Shown: positions 33,267-42,634, numbered from the stretch's first letter. The stretch is 64,000 nucleotides of DNA from Microcoleus sp. FACHB-831 (GCF_014695585.1 NZ_JACJON010000041.1:1-64000); one strand, 5' to 3'. Program-made: numbers and translations. Notes: generated from the sequence alone by a model not told the origin.

Positions 33267-34547
33267 GTGAATCAAGTTGGGACGCGATCGCATTTGCGAG
33301 ATACCATCCATCGCACCGTTTTAGACAACGGTATGGTGGTAATAGCAGTAGAAAATCCAGCGGCGGATATTATCTCAGGTCGCATTTTTGTAAGAGCAGG
33401 TGGAAGGTGGGAACGGCGCGACCAAGCTGGTTTGTCTTACCTGCTCTCAGCCGTTCTTACTAAAGGCACTGATAAACTTTCCTCTCTAGAAATTGCCGAG
33501 CGCATAGAGTCAGTCGGAGCCAGTCTGGGTACTGATGCATCTACCGATTATTTTCTATTGAGTCTAAAAACAGTTGCGGCAGACTTTCCGGAAATTTTAG
33601 AACTAGCAGCACAACTGCTGCGATCGCCCAGCTTCCCAGAAGCCGAAGTCGAACTAGAACGGCGTCTTGCTCTCCAAGATATTCGTTCCCAGCAAGAACA
33701 ACCATTTACAATTGCCTTTGACCAGTTGCGGCAGGCGATGTATCAGCAGCATCCCTATGCCTTATCAACTCTAGGAACGGAAGCCAGCATGTCGTCGCTA
33801 TATCGTGGCGATTTGCAGCGCTACCACCAAACTTATTTTCGCCCGGATAATATTGTCGTTAGTATTGCCGGACGGGTGGCGCCAGAAGAAGCTATAGATT
33901 TGGTAAATCAAGCATTTGGCGATTGGCAGAGTCCCCCGCTACCCCTGACTGGACTGGATCTACCCAAGATTACCCCCAATCCCACTTGGATGGCTACAGC
34001 ACAAGAGACGCAGCAATCAATAGTGATGGTAGGCTACCAGTCTCCATCGGTGCGAAACCCCGACTATGCTGCGATGAAGCTGATTAATACCTATTTGGGC
34101 AACGGTCTTTCCAGCCGCTTATTTGTGGAACTGCGGGAAAAACTAGGCTTGGCGTATGAAGTATCGGCTTTTTACCCCACGCGGTTAGATGCGTCGCAAT
34201 TTGTGGCTTATATGGGCACAGCCCCGGAAAATACCGCGATCGCCCTCTCAGGCTTGCGGAAAGAAGTAGAACGGCTGTGTAACACCAAACTAAGCGTTGA
34301 TGAACTGCAAGCAGCCAAAAACAAGCTGCTGGGTCAATATGCACTAGGCAAACAGACTAATGCACAAATTGCTCAGGTTTATGGTTGGTACGAGACTATA
34401 GGGTTGGGAATTGAATTTGATAGCAGGTTTAATGTCGAAGTTGCCGACGTAACAGCAGAAATGGCGCAAGAAGTGGCTTGCCGATACTTTATTGAACCTT
34501 ATGTGTCTCTAGTTGGCCCATCAGCAGCAATAAATACCGTATCCTAA
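33267..34547 (+). CDS. M16 family protein, non-catalytic partner
   Basis: About 426 residues from the GTG at 33267, which has AAGGA upstream. It has the M16 fold (VLDNGMVVIAVENP, FVRAGGRWERRDQAGLSYLL, LSTLGTEASMSSL) but the zinc motif HxxEH is replaced by GLSYLL, so it cannot bind the catalytic zinc. It is the likely binding subunit for the upstream enzyme. Confidence 0.9.
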   Translation: MNQVGTRSHLRDTIHRTVLDNGMVVIAVENPAADIISGRIFVRAGGRWERRDQAGLSYLLSAVLTKGTDKLSSLEIAERIESVGASLGTDASTDYFLLSLKTVAADFPEILELAAQLLRSPSFPEAEVELERRLALQDIRSQQEQPFTIAFDQLRQAMYQQHPYALSTLGTEASMSSLYRGDLQRYHQTYFRPDNIVVSIAGRVAPEEAIDLVNQAFGDWQSPPLPLTGLDLPKITPNPTWMATAQETQQSIVMVGYQSPSVRNPDYAAMKLINTYLGNGLSSRLFVELREKLGLAYEVSAFYPTRLDASQFVAYMGTAPENTAIALSGLRKEVERLCNTKLSVDELQAAKNKLLGQYALGKQTNAQIAQVYGWYETIGLGIEFDSRFNVEVADVTAEMAQEVACRYFIEPYVSLVGPSAAINTVS

Positions 34548-34605
34548 ACGCGCATCGCTGCACCCTGTCTGTTAAGTTTAATGTCAGGTGTGGATAGGGT
34601 GAGCG

Positions 34606-35535
34606 GTGAGACCAATGATTTATCTAAAATCTGCATTCCCAGGATCTTATTTGGGAAAGAGGCAAAATCTAAAATTTAGCAAGCCATTTGTGGGAATATT
34701 GGGGTGTTTGTCGTTAATAACGCCCTTAATTAGTCCTTGGTGTCATTCTGGCGCGATCGCGGCTGATATCGAATACATCGCCCAGGCTAATCCCCCAACG
34801 GCAAGCAACCGACCAACTTTAAGAACGGGTAGCCGGGGCGTCGAAGTGTCGGAACTGCAAGCGGCTCTTAAATTATTAGGATATTATACGGGGCCAGTGA
34901 ATGGCCTCTATGGAGACACTACCGCGATCGCCGTCTCCCGGTTTCAGCAGGCAGCGGGTTTAAAATCCGATGGGATCGTTGGCGCTACAACCTGGGATCG
35001 CCTGTTTCCATCGACTACCGTCGCAGCCACACCAGCAGCAGTTACGATACCCTCGGCATCACCTCTAATAACTCAGATACCCTCCCCAGCACCAACACCT
35101 AACTCAGCGGCAACTTTTCCCATTCCATCTGCTAGCCCAGCAGCCGTTCCTAGCAGTCCTGCGCCCAGACCAACTGCGCCCCCCCTCAGACCCATTACCC
35201 CCAGCAGAATTACCCCACAAAGCCGCACTACAACAACTGCTGCTAGCGCAGTCACCTCCAATCGTCAGACAACGCCCCGGAATTCATTAGCGACGCAGAC
35301 AGCGACTAACTCGCCGTCGAAAACAGTAGATTTTCCAATTTTGAGGCTGGGGATGCAAGGTTCAGCAATAGCGACATTGCAACAACGGCTGCGATCGCTT
35401 GGCTTTTTAACCGTTAGGGTGAATGGCATCTTCGATGAACCAACCCAAGCCGCCGTCCAAGCCACTCAAAGGCGCTTCCGGCTTCAACCGGACGGTGTAG
35501 TTGGAACTGCAACATGGAACGTTCTGTTGCGTTAA
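34606..35535 (+). CDS. Secreted protein with two peptidoglycan-binding domains
   Basis: 309 residues from GTG 34606 (or ATG 34615). A signal-like segment (GILGCLSLITPLISPWCHSG) is followed by PG_binding_1 domains at about 72-130 and 245-308, each with the pattern GxxGxxVxxLQxxLxxLGxx and GxVGxxTWxxL. They are joined by a 110-residue Pro/Ser/Thr/Ala-rich linker. It probably binds the cell wall; no catalytic domain is present. Confidence 0.88.
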   Translation: MRPMIYLKSAFPGSYLGKRQNLKFSKPFVGILGCLSLITPLISPWCHSGAIAADIEYIAQANPPTASNRPTLRTGSRGVEVSELQAALKLLGYYTGPVNGLYGDTTAIAVSRFQQAAGLKSDGIVGATTWDRLFPSTTVAATPAAVTIPSASPLITQIPSPAPTPNSAATFPIPSASPAAVPSSPAPRPTAPPLRPITPSRITPQSRTTTTAASAVTSNRQTTPRNSLATQTATNSPSKTVDFPILRLGMQGSAIATLQQRLRSLGFLTVRVNGIFDEPTQAAVQATQRRFRLQPDGVVGTATWNVLLR

Positions 35536-35908
35536 GTAGTGGTTAATTTTTAGAGCGATCGCCCAGCAAGGTCTTCATACTCAGACCGGATTATCGCGCT
35601 TAATATCTGCACTGGTTATTGCCTAGAGCGATCGCCACAATGGGACATTTGTTCCCGTCAGCCATAAATTTCTAACCTCTAATCGCAAATTTATAACTAA
35701 TATCAATCCTTAGATGGAGGAGATACTCCATTCTGTGGATAGAGTGACAACGAGTATTCCAGCCTTAAATTAGTATATAAGGACACGAGAAAGAAACTCT
35801 TGGGTAGCTAACAAAAAGAATTAGTAAACCCTGTAATTAACCGAGTGCAACTGTTGTCAAAAATATTCTTAATGTCCTCATTTAATAAAAGGAGATTTGC
35901 AAACAGCC
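35536..35908. other. Gene-free stretch with GCGATCGC sites
   Basis: 373 bases; no gene. The right end (35890-35894, GGAG) may serve the next gene. Confidence 0.45.
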
Positions 35909-36457
35909 ATGTCAACTAATCACAATACTAATTCAAATAGCGATACGGTTAATAGTCCTAAAGACTATTCTAACGAAGGTTCTTACCGGGATGGCTACAT
36001 TCACGGCGCGACTACCGAGCGACGTTTAAACGAAGAAAGCTATATTGAGAGCGAGCGCGGTACTGGTAATGGTTTGGTACTGGGCATAATTCTCGCAGCG
36101 CTCGCCGCTCTGGGTATCGGCTCTGCTTACGTTCTGACGCAGCGAAATGAGCCGGCTTCCCGCACTCAGCCTTCCACACAAATTATTCCCATTCCAGTTC
36201 CTAATAACAGCCAGCCTCAAAGAAGCGAACCTCAAAGCAGCAAAAAAGAGACAACGATAATTGAAAGAACCGTAGACAAAACAAAAGAAATTGTTCCGGT
36301 TCCTCAACAACAAGAACCAGCAAAACAAGCACCTACTACACCAGATATTAACATTAATCTCAACAGTCAGGAAAAACAAGATACTGACGCTAAAGCCTCC
36401 ACCGAACCAACTCAAACTGGCGCATCTGACAAACAAGGTGCATCGGAAGATAAGTAA
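35909..36457 (+). CDS. Single-pass membrane protein, YRDGY-HG family, first paralogue
   Basis: 182 residues from the ATG at 35909; a TTG at 35897 is an alternative. No known domain. Blocks in order: SYRDGYIHGATTERRLNEE, one membrane helix (GLVLGIILAALAALGIGSAY), a short IPIPVPN motif, TTIIERTVDKTKEIVPVPQQ, and a DININL tail. The gene after it encodes a clear paralogue with the same blocks. The basic/acidic N-terminus is probably cytoplasmic and the proline-rich C-terminus periplasmic. Function unknown. Confidence 0.75.
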   Translation: MSTNHNTNSNSDTVNSPKDYSNEGSYRDGYIHGATTERRLNEESYIESERGTGNGLVLGIILAALAALGIGSAYVLTQRNEPASRTQPSTQIIPIPVPNNSQPQRSEPQSSKKETTIIERTVDKTKEIVPVPQQQEPAKQAPTTPDININLNSQEKQDTDAKASTEPTQTGASDKQGASEDK

Positions 36458-36552
36458 CCGTAGCTACTCATAAACGCTTCAAATCTGCTCAGCAGATATT
36501 TTTTAACAATTTTCTTCTTTCATAAATCCATCAATACTTCCTGGCAAAAACT

Positions 36553-37695
36553 ATGGCTAACCTACACAATCGCAACCCGAATAACCATGAAACTACTGGG
36601 GATAGAGACGGGCAAACTCCCACCAATAGCACCCCCACCAACTCAGTCAACCCGCATCCCGTCAACCCAGAGCCAGCTAATACAGTTTATCGGGACGGTT
36701 ACGTTCACGGTCGTACTTCCGAGCGCCGCCTAAACGAAGATGGGCTAGAAGTTCGCGATAACAACAACGCTGCAAGGGGCTTATTAATTGGCATCGGTCT
36801 CACATCGCTGCTAGGTTTGGCCGCAGGTGCTGCCTTCTTACTCAATCAAAGACAGCCAGAGGCTCCCTCGTCAGTTGTAGTCCCCGTACCTGTAAACCCA
36901 GCTTCACCAACGCCTTCACCTTCAGCATCTGTTGCGCCGCAAAGCCAAACAATCATTAGAGAAAGAACCGTTGAGAGTTCTCCACGAGTGATTGTGGTTC
37001 CGCAGCAACAAGCTAGCCCTCAAGCAACACCAAAGGTTAACGTTAACGTTACCCAGCCAAAAGCCAGCCCTCAACCAGCGCCAAAGGTTAACATTAGTGT
37101 TCCTCAGCAACCAGCAGCAAGTCCGGCTCCACAGAACACGACTATTAATGTAACGCCTAGTTCACAGAGCCAGAATCGTTCGGGGGCTTCCGGCGCTGAT
37201 ACATCGGGTTCAAGCACAAGCCGGAACCAAACTCGGACGGAGACGACTGACTCTAGTTCATCGCCTGCTAGAACCGGGGGCACAAATGGAACGGGGACGA
37301 GCAGCGGTAGCCAATCGGGTGGTACTAACTCCACCTCGCCTGCTGGTGGAACCGGGACCTTGAATGGAACGGGGACGAGTAGCGGTAGCCAATCGGGCGG
37401 TACTAATTCCACATCGCCTACTGGCACTGGAACCAGCGATTTTAATGGCAATGGGACGGGTAATTCCAACGTTGATACGCCAAATTCCAGCATTCAAAGT
37501 TTGCCAAATTCCAGCATTCAAAGTTCGCCTACTGGAACGCAAAATTTGAATGGTTCAGGAAATAACGGCTCTACAGGCACAGGTACAGGTACTGGTACAG
37601 GTACGACGGGTACAGGTACGACGGGTACTGGTACAACTGGAACCACATCGGGTAGCGGTTCTACCTCGGGTGGTGGAACTGGTTCAGGCCAATAG
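36553..37695 (+). CDS. Single-pass membrane protein, YRDGY-HG family, second paralogue with a long repeat tail
   Basis: 380 residues. It shares with its neighbour VYRDGYVHGRTSERRLNED, the membrane helix (GLLIGIGLTSLLGLAAGAAF), VVPVPVNP, QTIIRERTVESSPRVIVVPQ and a P-KVNVNV block, here present twice. The last 170 residues are Ser/Gly/Thr/Asn-rich with tandem units such as GTSSGSQSGGTNSTSP (twice), NSSIQS (twice) and GTGTTGTGTT. The tail looks like a surface or wall-spanning stalk. Unrecognised family; a terminator follows, so the two paralogues may form an operon. Confidence 0.78.
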   Translation: MANLHNRNPNNHETTGDRDGQTPTNSTPTNSVNPHPVNPEPANTVYRDGYVHGRTSERRLNEDGLEVRDNNNAARGLLIGIGLTSLLGLAAGAAFLLNQRQPEAPSSVVVPVPVNPASPTPSPSASVAPQSQTIIRERTVESSPRVIVVPQQQASPQATPKVNVNVTQPKASPQPAPKVNISVPQQPAASPAPQNTTINVTPSSQSQNRSGASGADTSGSSTSRNQTRTETTDSSSSPARTGGTNGTGTSSGSQSGGTNSTSPAGGTGTLNGTGTSSGSQSGGTNSTSPTGTGTSDFNGNGTGNSNVDTPNSSIQSLPNSSIQSSPTGTQNLNGSGNNGSTGTGTGTGTGTTGTGTTGTGTTGTTSGSGSTSGGGTGSGQ

Positions 37696-37722
37696 ATTTT
37701 AAACGCGCTTAGTACTTAGTAG

Positions 37723-37752
37723 CCCCCTCTAAATTAGAGGGGGTTTTGTTTT
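37723..37752 (+). terminator. Terminator of the YRDGY-HG paralogue genes
   Basis: CCCCCTCTA and TAGAGGGGG form a perfect 9-bp stem with loop AAT (37723-37743), then TTTTGTTTTG. Confidence 0.9.
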
Positions 37753-38157
37753 GTATGGTGTAAGTGAACAAATATTCGCTAAACATTTCAAAAGATAAAA
37801 GGCTATGAACTTTAGTAAAATAATGGGTTGGTTCAAAGATGCAAGTGCTAACTTAAAAGCAGGCACAAAGAAGTAGAAACCTTCAGAACAATCTTCGGAT
37901 TTGAGCCTGTGCCTCCCGCTCGTATCCAACGCAATTCCTAATCGCTGTAGCATCTCTAAAGAAGTAGCATTGCGCTAGTAGGCTGATTTAGTTAGCGATC
38001 GCAGCTATTAAAGCGCAGCTCTAGAATTGCTGTCTGATTCGACAGCAAGATGCAGAAGTCAGAAGAGGTTAGTTGCGAATTCAGTCCACCGTATTAGAGT
38101 TAACTTTTTGTCCTTTCTATTTGTTGAGTCCGCTGACAGTTCATTTCTCGTTCCATA
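37753..38157. other. Region without a recognised gene but with its own terminator
   Basis: 405 bases between two plus-strand terminators. Apart from the possible 23-residue peptide nothing is recognised. A small RNA is possible. Confidence 0.4.
37805..37876 (+). CDS. Possible small protein of 23 residues
   Basis: ATG at 37805 opens a frame coding MNFSKIMGWFKDASANLKAG followed by TKK and a stop. AAAAGG lies nearby upstream. The peptide is basic and could be amphipathic. It is listed because the region has its own plus-strand terminator at 38158 although no larger gene is present. Coding is unproven. Confidence 0.3.
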   Translation: MNFSKIMGWFKDASANLKAGTKK

Positions 38158-38184
38158 AACCCGCCTTTCTCCTGGCGGGTTTTG
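38158..38184 (+). terminator. Terminator of an unassigned plus-strand transcript
   Basis: AACCCGCC (38158-38165) and GGCGGGTT (38174-38181) form an 8-bp stem with an 8-nt loop; TTT and then GCGTTTT follow. There is no T-run on the other strand, so it serves plus-strand transcription. Confidence 0.7.
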
Positions 38185-38197
38185 CGTTTTTAGGGCA

Positions 38198-38842
38198 TTA
38201 AGATAAGTGACAGAATATTTGAATTGCTTGCCAAATTTCAGGTAGGACGTTACCGAGGGCGTGATCGCTCTCTAGTTCAATTAACTCCACCCAAGGACGT
38301 TGAGTAGCAAATTCTTGGCTAGCTGAAATGGGGATAACTTCATCTTCCCGACCGTGCAGTATTAAGGTGGGAATTGGACGCTGTAGCTGTTCGTCTTGAT
38401 ACTGCGCGGCGTCTAGAACGAATTGATAATTTAGGGGGAGCGATCGCTTCTCGCCATAATGATAAACAGATAAAAATTGCTCTGTCTGCCAGCGTTGCAG
38501 TTGTTCTTCCCCCAATTTAGGCAACCAGTGAGAGAGAAACCCAAAAGCTGGAGCAAGTAAAACTAAGCGCTGCACTTGGGGATATTTTTGTGCCACCCAT
38601 GCAGATGTTAAACCGCCTAAACTCGAACCAATTAAAGTTACTGGCATCCCATCGGAGGGGAATTCCGCAGCGACTTGTTGAAACTGGCGCGTTAGAGTTA
38701 AGCCAGAGAAATCACCTTGATTGAGATCGGGGATAGAGAGGGGAATATCCAGGGAAGAGAAGCGATCGCGCACATACAATGCTTTAGCAGATAGCGGACT
38801 AGAAGCGAATCCATGCAAATAAATGTAACTTGTAGTATGCAT
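38198..38842 (-). CDS. YqiA-like alpha/beta hydrolase (esterase)
   Basis: 214 residues. YLHGFASSPLSAKA is the oxyanion-hole region, Ser in LIGSSLGGLTSAW the nucleophile, Asp in LHGREDEVIP and His in ESDHALGN complete the triad. It resembles the YqiA/YcfP (UPF0227) group of small esterases. Substrate unknown. It is just downstream of the MacB-like permease, 29 bases away, and may be in the same transcript. Confidence 0.87.
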   Translation of the reverse strand: MHTTSYIYLHGFASSPLSAKALYVRDRFSSLDIPLSIPDLNQGDFSGLTLTRQFQQVAAEFPSDGMPVTLIGSSLGGLTSAWVAQKYPQVQRLVLLAPAFGFLSHWLPKLGEEQLQRWQTEQFLSVYHYGEKRSLPLNYQFVLDAAQYQDEQLQRPIPTLILHGREDEVIPISASQEFATQRPWVELIELESDHALGNVLPEIWQAIQIFCHLS

Positions 38843-38871
38843 CCCAATTGGCTTGTACTTAGTGGGAAAAT

Positions 38872-40086
38872 TCAGGAACTTCGCAACGCTACAATCGGAT
38901 CTAGCCTAGCAGCTTGTCTAGCGGGAATCACCCCAAAAAATAGACCGATACCGCCAGATACACCAACTGCAAGAGCGATCGCTCCTAAAGAAAGCCCCCC
39001 TTTAAGAGGAGTATAAATTCCAATCACAACAATAGAACCCGCTCCGAGTAACGTACCGATCGCACCCCCAACCAGGGATAGAATCATTGCTTCAATTAGA
39101 AACTGCTGCAAAATATCAAATCGCGTAGCTCCCAGTGCCTTGCGTAAGCCAATTTCCGCAGTACGTTCTGTTACCGAAGCTAACATGATATTCATAATTC
39201 CAATACCCCCAACAAACAGGGAAATACCAGCCGTAGAACCCAACAACAACGTTAAAGCACCAGTAACATTATTAGCAGCAGCTAGAGCATCAGCTTGGTT
39301 GCGTACAGTAAAGTCATCTTCACCAGAAATTTTATGGCGCAGGCGCAGTAAATTAGTCACTTGATATTCTGCTATATCCACATTCTCTTCATTAATAGCA
39401 GTTACTGCAATAGAATTAACAGCAATTCCATAGGGTGAAGTTCTTCCCACCAAAAGACTTGACGCAGTAGTAATGGGAACAAATGCCGATTCATCCTGAC
39501 TATTCCCAGCGCTAGCGCCTTTTTCTATCATTACTCCAATTACCTGGAAACTACCGTTATTCAGGCGCACGCTTTCACCAATAGGAGAACGATCCCCAAA
39601 TAGTTCAACTGCTAGTTGAGAACCTAAAACTACTACACGGCTATTGCGTTCTACATCTGGTGCGGTAAAAAAACGTCCTGAATCTACTGGAAAATTACGC
39701 ACGCTCACAAAAGCTGGCAGCGTTCCAATGACGCTAGTTTGCTTGGCGTTGCTGCCATAACTAACTAATGCTTGACTGCTAATTTGTGGAGCAACTTCTT
39801 TAACTGAGGGAACTTGCGATTCTATAGCACTGGCATCAGCCAAAACTAAAGTATTTTGTCTCTGGCTACCGCGTCGAACATCACCGCTTCCGGGAAATAC
39901 ATATAGAAGATTTGTGCCTAAAGATTGAAGCTGTTCTGTGGTATATTTCTGCGCTCCTTGTCCCACTCCCACCATTGCAATTACTGAGGCATTGCCTATA
40001 ATAATTCCTAAAACGGTTAATAAACTCCGCAGACGATTTGCTGAGAGCGTTTTTACCGCCATTGTTACGCTTTCTGAAATATCCAT
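38872..40086 (-). CDS. MacB-type ABC transporter permease (no ATPase domain)
   Basis: About 404 residues from the ATG at 40086. A first membrane helix (about 20-42: SLLTVLGIIIGNASVIAMVG), a large periplasmic domain and three C-terminal helices, with the FtsX/MacB signature ASVTERTAEIGLRKALGATR. The longer open frame (MIPNSPFP...) is translated repeat. The partner upstream is a MacA-like adaptor. In known MacB and DevCA systems an ATPase is fused or adjacent; here none is encoded between or beside them, so it must come from elsewhere. Confidence 0.9.
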   Translation of the reverse strand: MDISESVTMAVKTLSANRLRSLLTVLGIIIGNASVIAMVGVGQGAQKYTTEQLQSLGTNLLYVFPGSGDVRRGSQRQNTLVLADASAIESQVPSVKEVAPQISSQALVSYGSNAKQTSVIGTLPAFVSVRNFPVDSGRFFTAPDVERNSRVVVLGSQLAVELFGDRSPIGESVRLNNGSFQVIGVMIEKGASAGNSQDESAFVPITTASSLLVGRTSPYGIAVNSIAVTAINEENVDIAEYQVTNLLRLRHKISGEDDFTVRNQADALAAANNVTGALTLLLGSTAGISLFVGGIGIMNIMLASVTERTAEIGLRKALGATRFDILQQFLIEAMILSLVGGAIGTLLGAGSIVVIGIYTPLKGGLSLGAIALAVGVSGGIGLFFGVIPARQAARLDPIVALRSS

Positions 40087-40238
40087 AATTGGGAATGGGG
40101 AATTGGGAATCAAAACCGCGTGTCATTCTTTACTACATTTTGAGCAGGCGATCGCTCCACTACATTTCGCTCAGAATGACATCTTTATAGCGATGCTGGG
40201 AAACATTTAAAAATGAACTATTAACGCTGAATAAAATA

Positions 40239-41732
40239 TTACCTAAATCTTACAGGCAACCCGCCGCCGCCGGCTCCTCCTCTTCCACCACTACCACCAG
40301 ATCGAGATCTGGGGGATCTCTGTACATAGACAAACACTTGCTCTCCCGGCTCTAAACCTTCCAAAATTTGAGTTTGATCTCCTAGTGAAAAGCCTAGTGT
40401 AACTGGCTGGAATTGGGGTTGTTGATTGGCGTCGGGAACCATAACTCCAGTTTTGCCTTTTTGAGTAATAATGGCAACAGTAGGCACAACAACGGCATCT
40501 TTAATGCTTTCACCTACAAAAGTTAGGTCAAGATTCATCCCCGCTCGGAGTTTATTTTGACCAGTTTCTAGAGATATCCGCACTTGAAAAGAAGTAACGT
40601 TTTGCTCGACAACTGCCGCTGGCGCAATTAATCGCACCTTCCCGCGAAACTTTTCTCCCGGAAAGGCATCTGCTTTAACCTCGACTGTTTGATTGAGGCG
40701 AATTTGACCGATATCTCTTTCTGGTACTTTGGCTAGAACTTCTAGATTGTTAGCGATCGCCACAATAGAACTAGAAGTTGCTGAAGATGTAGAAGAAGCT
40801 GAAGTAGTTGGAGTCACAAAAGCGCCTACATTGGCATACTTTTGCGTAATAGTACCGCTGAAAGGCGCTGTAATTATTGTGTCAGTTTGTTGCACTTGAA
40901 CAGCTTTTAACTGAGCTTTGGCTTGAGCTACTAAAGCTTTATTTTGGGCGATTTCTTCTGGACGAGTGCCATTCAAAAGTTGTTGTAGCGCTTGGCGTGC
41001 TTCTGCAACAGCGGCTTCGGCTTGGATAATTTGCTCTCGGCGAGTACCGTTGCGAAGCAAATCTACTTTCTTCTGAGCTTGTTGAAGATTAGCTTGAGCA
41101 TTGCGCTCGTTTGTTAAAACTTCATCGAGTTGATCTTGAGCGATCGCTCCACTCTGAGCCAATTGCTGATATCTAGTAGTGCGTTCTTTTGTTAGGTTAA
41201 GTTGCGCTTGCGCTGCATTTACTTGAGATTGTGCTTGAAAAATTTCTTCTGGACGACTACCAGCTTTTGACTCAGCTAGCTTTGCTTCAGCTTGTGCCAG
41301 ACGCGATCGCGCCTGAGCAATTTCTGTAGGACGACTACCAGCGATCGCCAGAGCCAGACGCGCCTCTGCTTGGTCTACATTAGCCGCAGCTTGGGCAATT
41401 TGGGCTTGAATTTCTGCATCTTCCATCCGAGCAATTATTTGCCCTTGTTGTACCTTATCTCCTTGCTCGACTAAAAGCTGTGCTATTCGACCAGATCGTG
41501 TGGGACTTAAATTAACCTCTTTTATAGGTATTGCCGTACCGCTAGCACTAATCTTGACGCCCAAATCTTGTGTTTTTACTTCTACTGTTAACCCCTTCTG
41601 GCGCTGTGTCGGTTGTTTGTTAACAAACTGGGTATAAGCAAAAAATCCCCCACTTCCAATTAGCGTTGTTAGAACTAATCCAACCAGCCAACGTGGGGGT
41701 TTATCAACTTTGCCAATTAGGGGAATTTTCAT
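40239..41732 (-). CDS. MacA-like periplasmic adaptor (membrane fusion protein)
   Basis: 497 residues from the ATG at 41732. One N-terminal membrane helix (WLVGLVLTTLIGSGGFFAY), a lipoyl half-motif, a long coiled-coil hairpin (about 95-275) built of four similar units beginning G(S/T)R(P/R)xEI, then beta-barrel domains and a Gly/Arg-rich C-terminus (SGGSGGRGGAGGGG). It links an inner-membrane pump to an outer-membrane channel. It lies directly upstream of the MacB-like permease and downstream of a sigma factor/Spy cluster. The MTNEQW extension upstream is translated repeat. Confidence 0.92.
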   Translation of the reverse strand: MKIPLIGKVDKPPRWLVGLVLTTLIGSGGFFAYTQFVNKQPTQRQKGLTVEVKTQDLGVKISASGTAIPIKEVNLSPTRSGRIAQLLVEQGDKVQQGQIIARMEDAEIQAQIAQAAANVDQAEARLALAIAGSRPTEIAQARSRLAQAEAKLAESKAGSRPEEIFQAQSQVNAAQAQLNLTKERTTRYQQLAQSGAIAQDQLDEVLTNERNAQANLQQAQKKVDLLRNGTRREQIIQAEAAVAEARQALQQLLNGTRPEEIAQNKALVAQAKAQLKAVQVQQTDTIITAPFSGTITQKYANVGAFVTPTTSASSTSSATSSSIVAIANNLEVLAKVPERDIGQIRLNQTVEVKADAFPGEKFRGKVRLIAPAAVVEQNVTSFQVRISLETGQNKLRAGMNLDLTFVGESIKDAVVVPTVAIITQKGKTGVMVPDANQQPQFQPVTLGFSLGDQTQILEGLEPGEQVFVYVQRSPRSRSGGSGGRGGAGGGGLPVRFR

Positions 41733-42133
41733 TGCCAGCCATTGTTCATTGGTCATTGGTCATTAGTAAGGACAAAGGACTTTTGACAAAGGAGGATTAC
41801 CCATTACAAATTTTTTTAAGTTTAAGTATAACCGGGAAAGATTTAATCACTTTTATTCCTATCTAAGCTTTAATGGGTGCTTAATCTAGTGTAATATCAG
41901 TCCGACGATTGGTTTTAAATCTAATAATTTATGCTAAACTCCACCAATCGCGATCGCTTAATATGGTTAATTAAAATTATCACCCGCCAGCGCTTTTAAG
42001 ATCTGACTAATGGCTTAAGTTATCTTAACAGAACTGACAAAGAGATTTAGTCAATTTTAATAGACTTGAGCTATTAGCCCAGACCTTAATTTCCGGTTGG
42101 GTGAGAGCCTTTAATAAAGAGCTATAACGCTTG
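41733..42133. other. Gene-free stretch between the Spy-like genes and the MacA-like gene
   Basis: 401 bases with a TTGGTCATTGG repeat at the left end. No GGAAC-type ECF -35 box was found on the minus strand, so control of the macAB-like pair by the neighbouring sigma factor is not evident here. Confidence 0.45.
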
Positions 42134-42634
42134 TTAAGGCGCTAATTGAGGCTGTTTATCTCTACTTTTTCCCTGTCGGTTGCGGAAATTTCCTCCCCGC
42201 TTTTTCATCAATTGGTCAAGCTTAGCGCGTTGCTCAGTAGTTAGTTTCTCGCGCATTTCCAACATACTTGAAAAGCGTAAATCCTCAACCTCCTGCCGCA
42301 ACGCTTGAACCTTCTGATGTTGCTGACGGATTTGATCTGAAGAAGCTGTACCCGACATCATCCGGCGCATTTCTTCGGATGCTTGACGCAAATTTTGCTG
42401 GCTAGTTTGCATCCTGTCTTTGTACTTAGCACGAATTGCCTCCATATCGCGAATTTGCTGCTGGTTGAGACCAAGTTGCTGCATAAGCCGAGCCTTACCT
42501 CGCTCCATACGGCCTTGGCCAGGTTGGTTTTGAGCGACAGTTTGGGGAAAATTGGAATTGGGTTTAGCAACAGCAACAGCACTACCGAAAGCAAGAATGA
42601 TAGCTGTTAAAACAGAAACATGACGTAAAAGCAT
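42134..42634 (-). CDS. Spy/CpxP-like periplasmic protein, second copy
   Basis: 166 residues. A signal peptide (VSVLTAIILAFGSAVAVA) is followed by an all-helical body with the LTxxQ-type motifs LGLNQQQIRDMEAI and KLTTEQRAKLDQL. Spy, CpxP, ZraP and CnrX belong here: periplasmic chaperones or stress and metal sensors. It is a tandem paralogue of the gene at 42761 and lies downstream of the ECF sigma and anti-sigma genes. Upstream on the minus strand, GGAACCA (42693-42699) is a possible ECF -35 box. Confidence 0.88.
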   Translation of the reverse strand: MLLRHVSVLTAIILAFGSAVAVAKPNSNFPQTVAQNQPGQGRMERGKARLMQQLGLNQQQIRDMEAIRAKYKDRMQTSQQNLRQASEEMRRMMSGTASSDQIRQQHQKVQALRQEVEDLRFSSMLEMREKLTTEQRAKLDQLMKKRGGNFRNRQGKSRDKQPQLAP

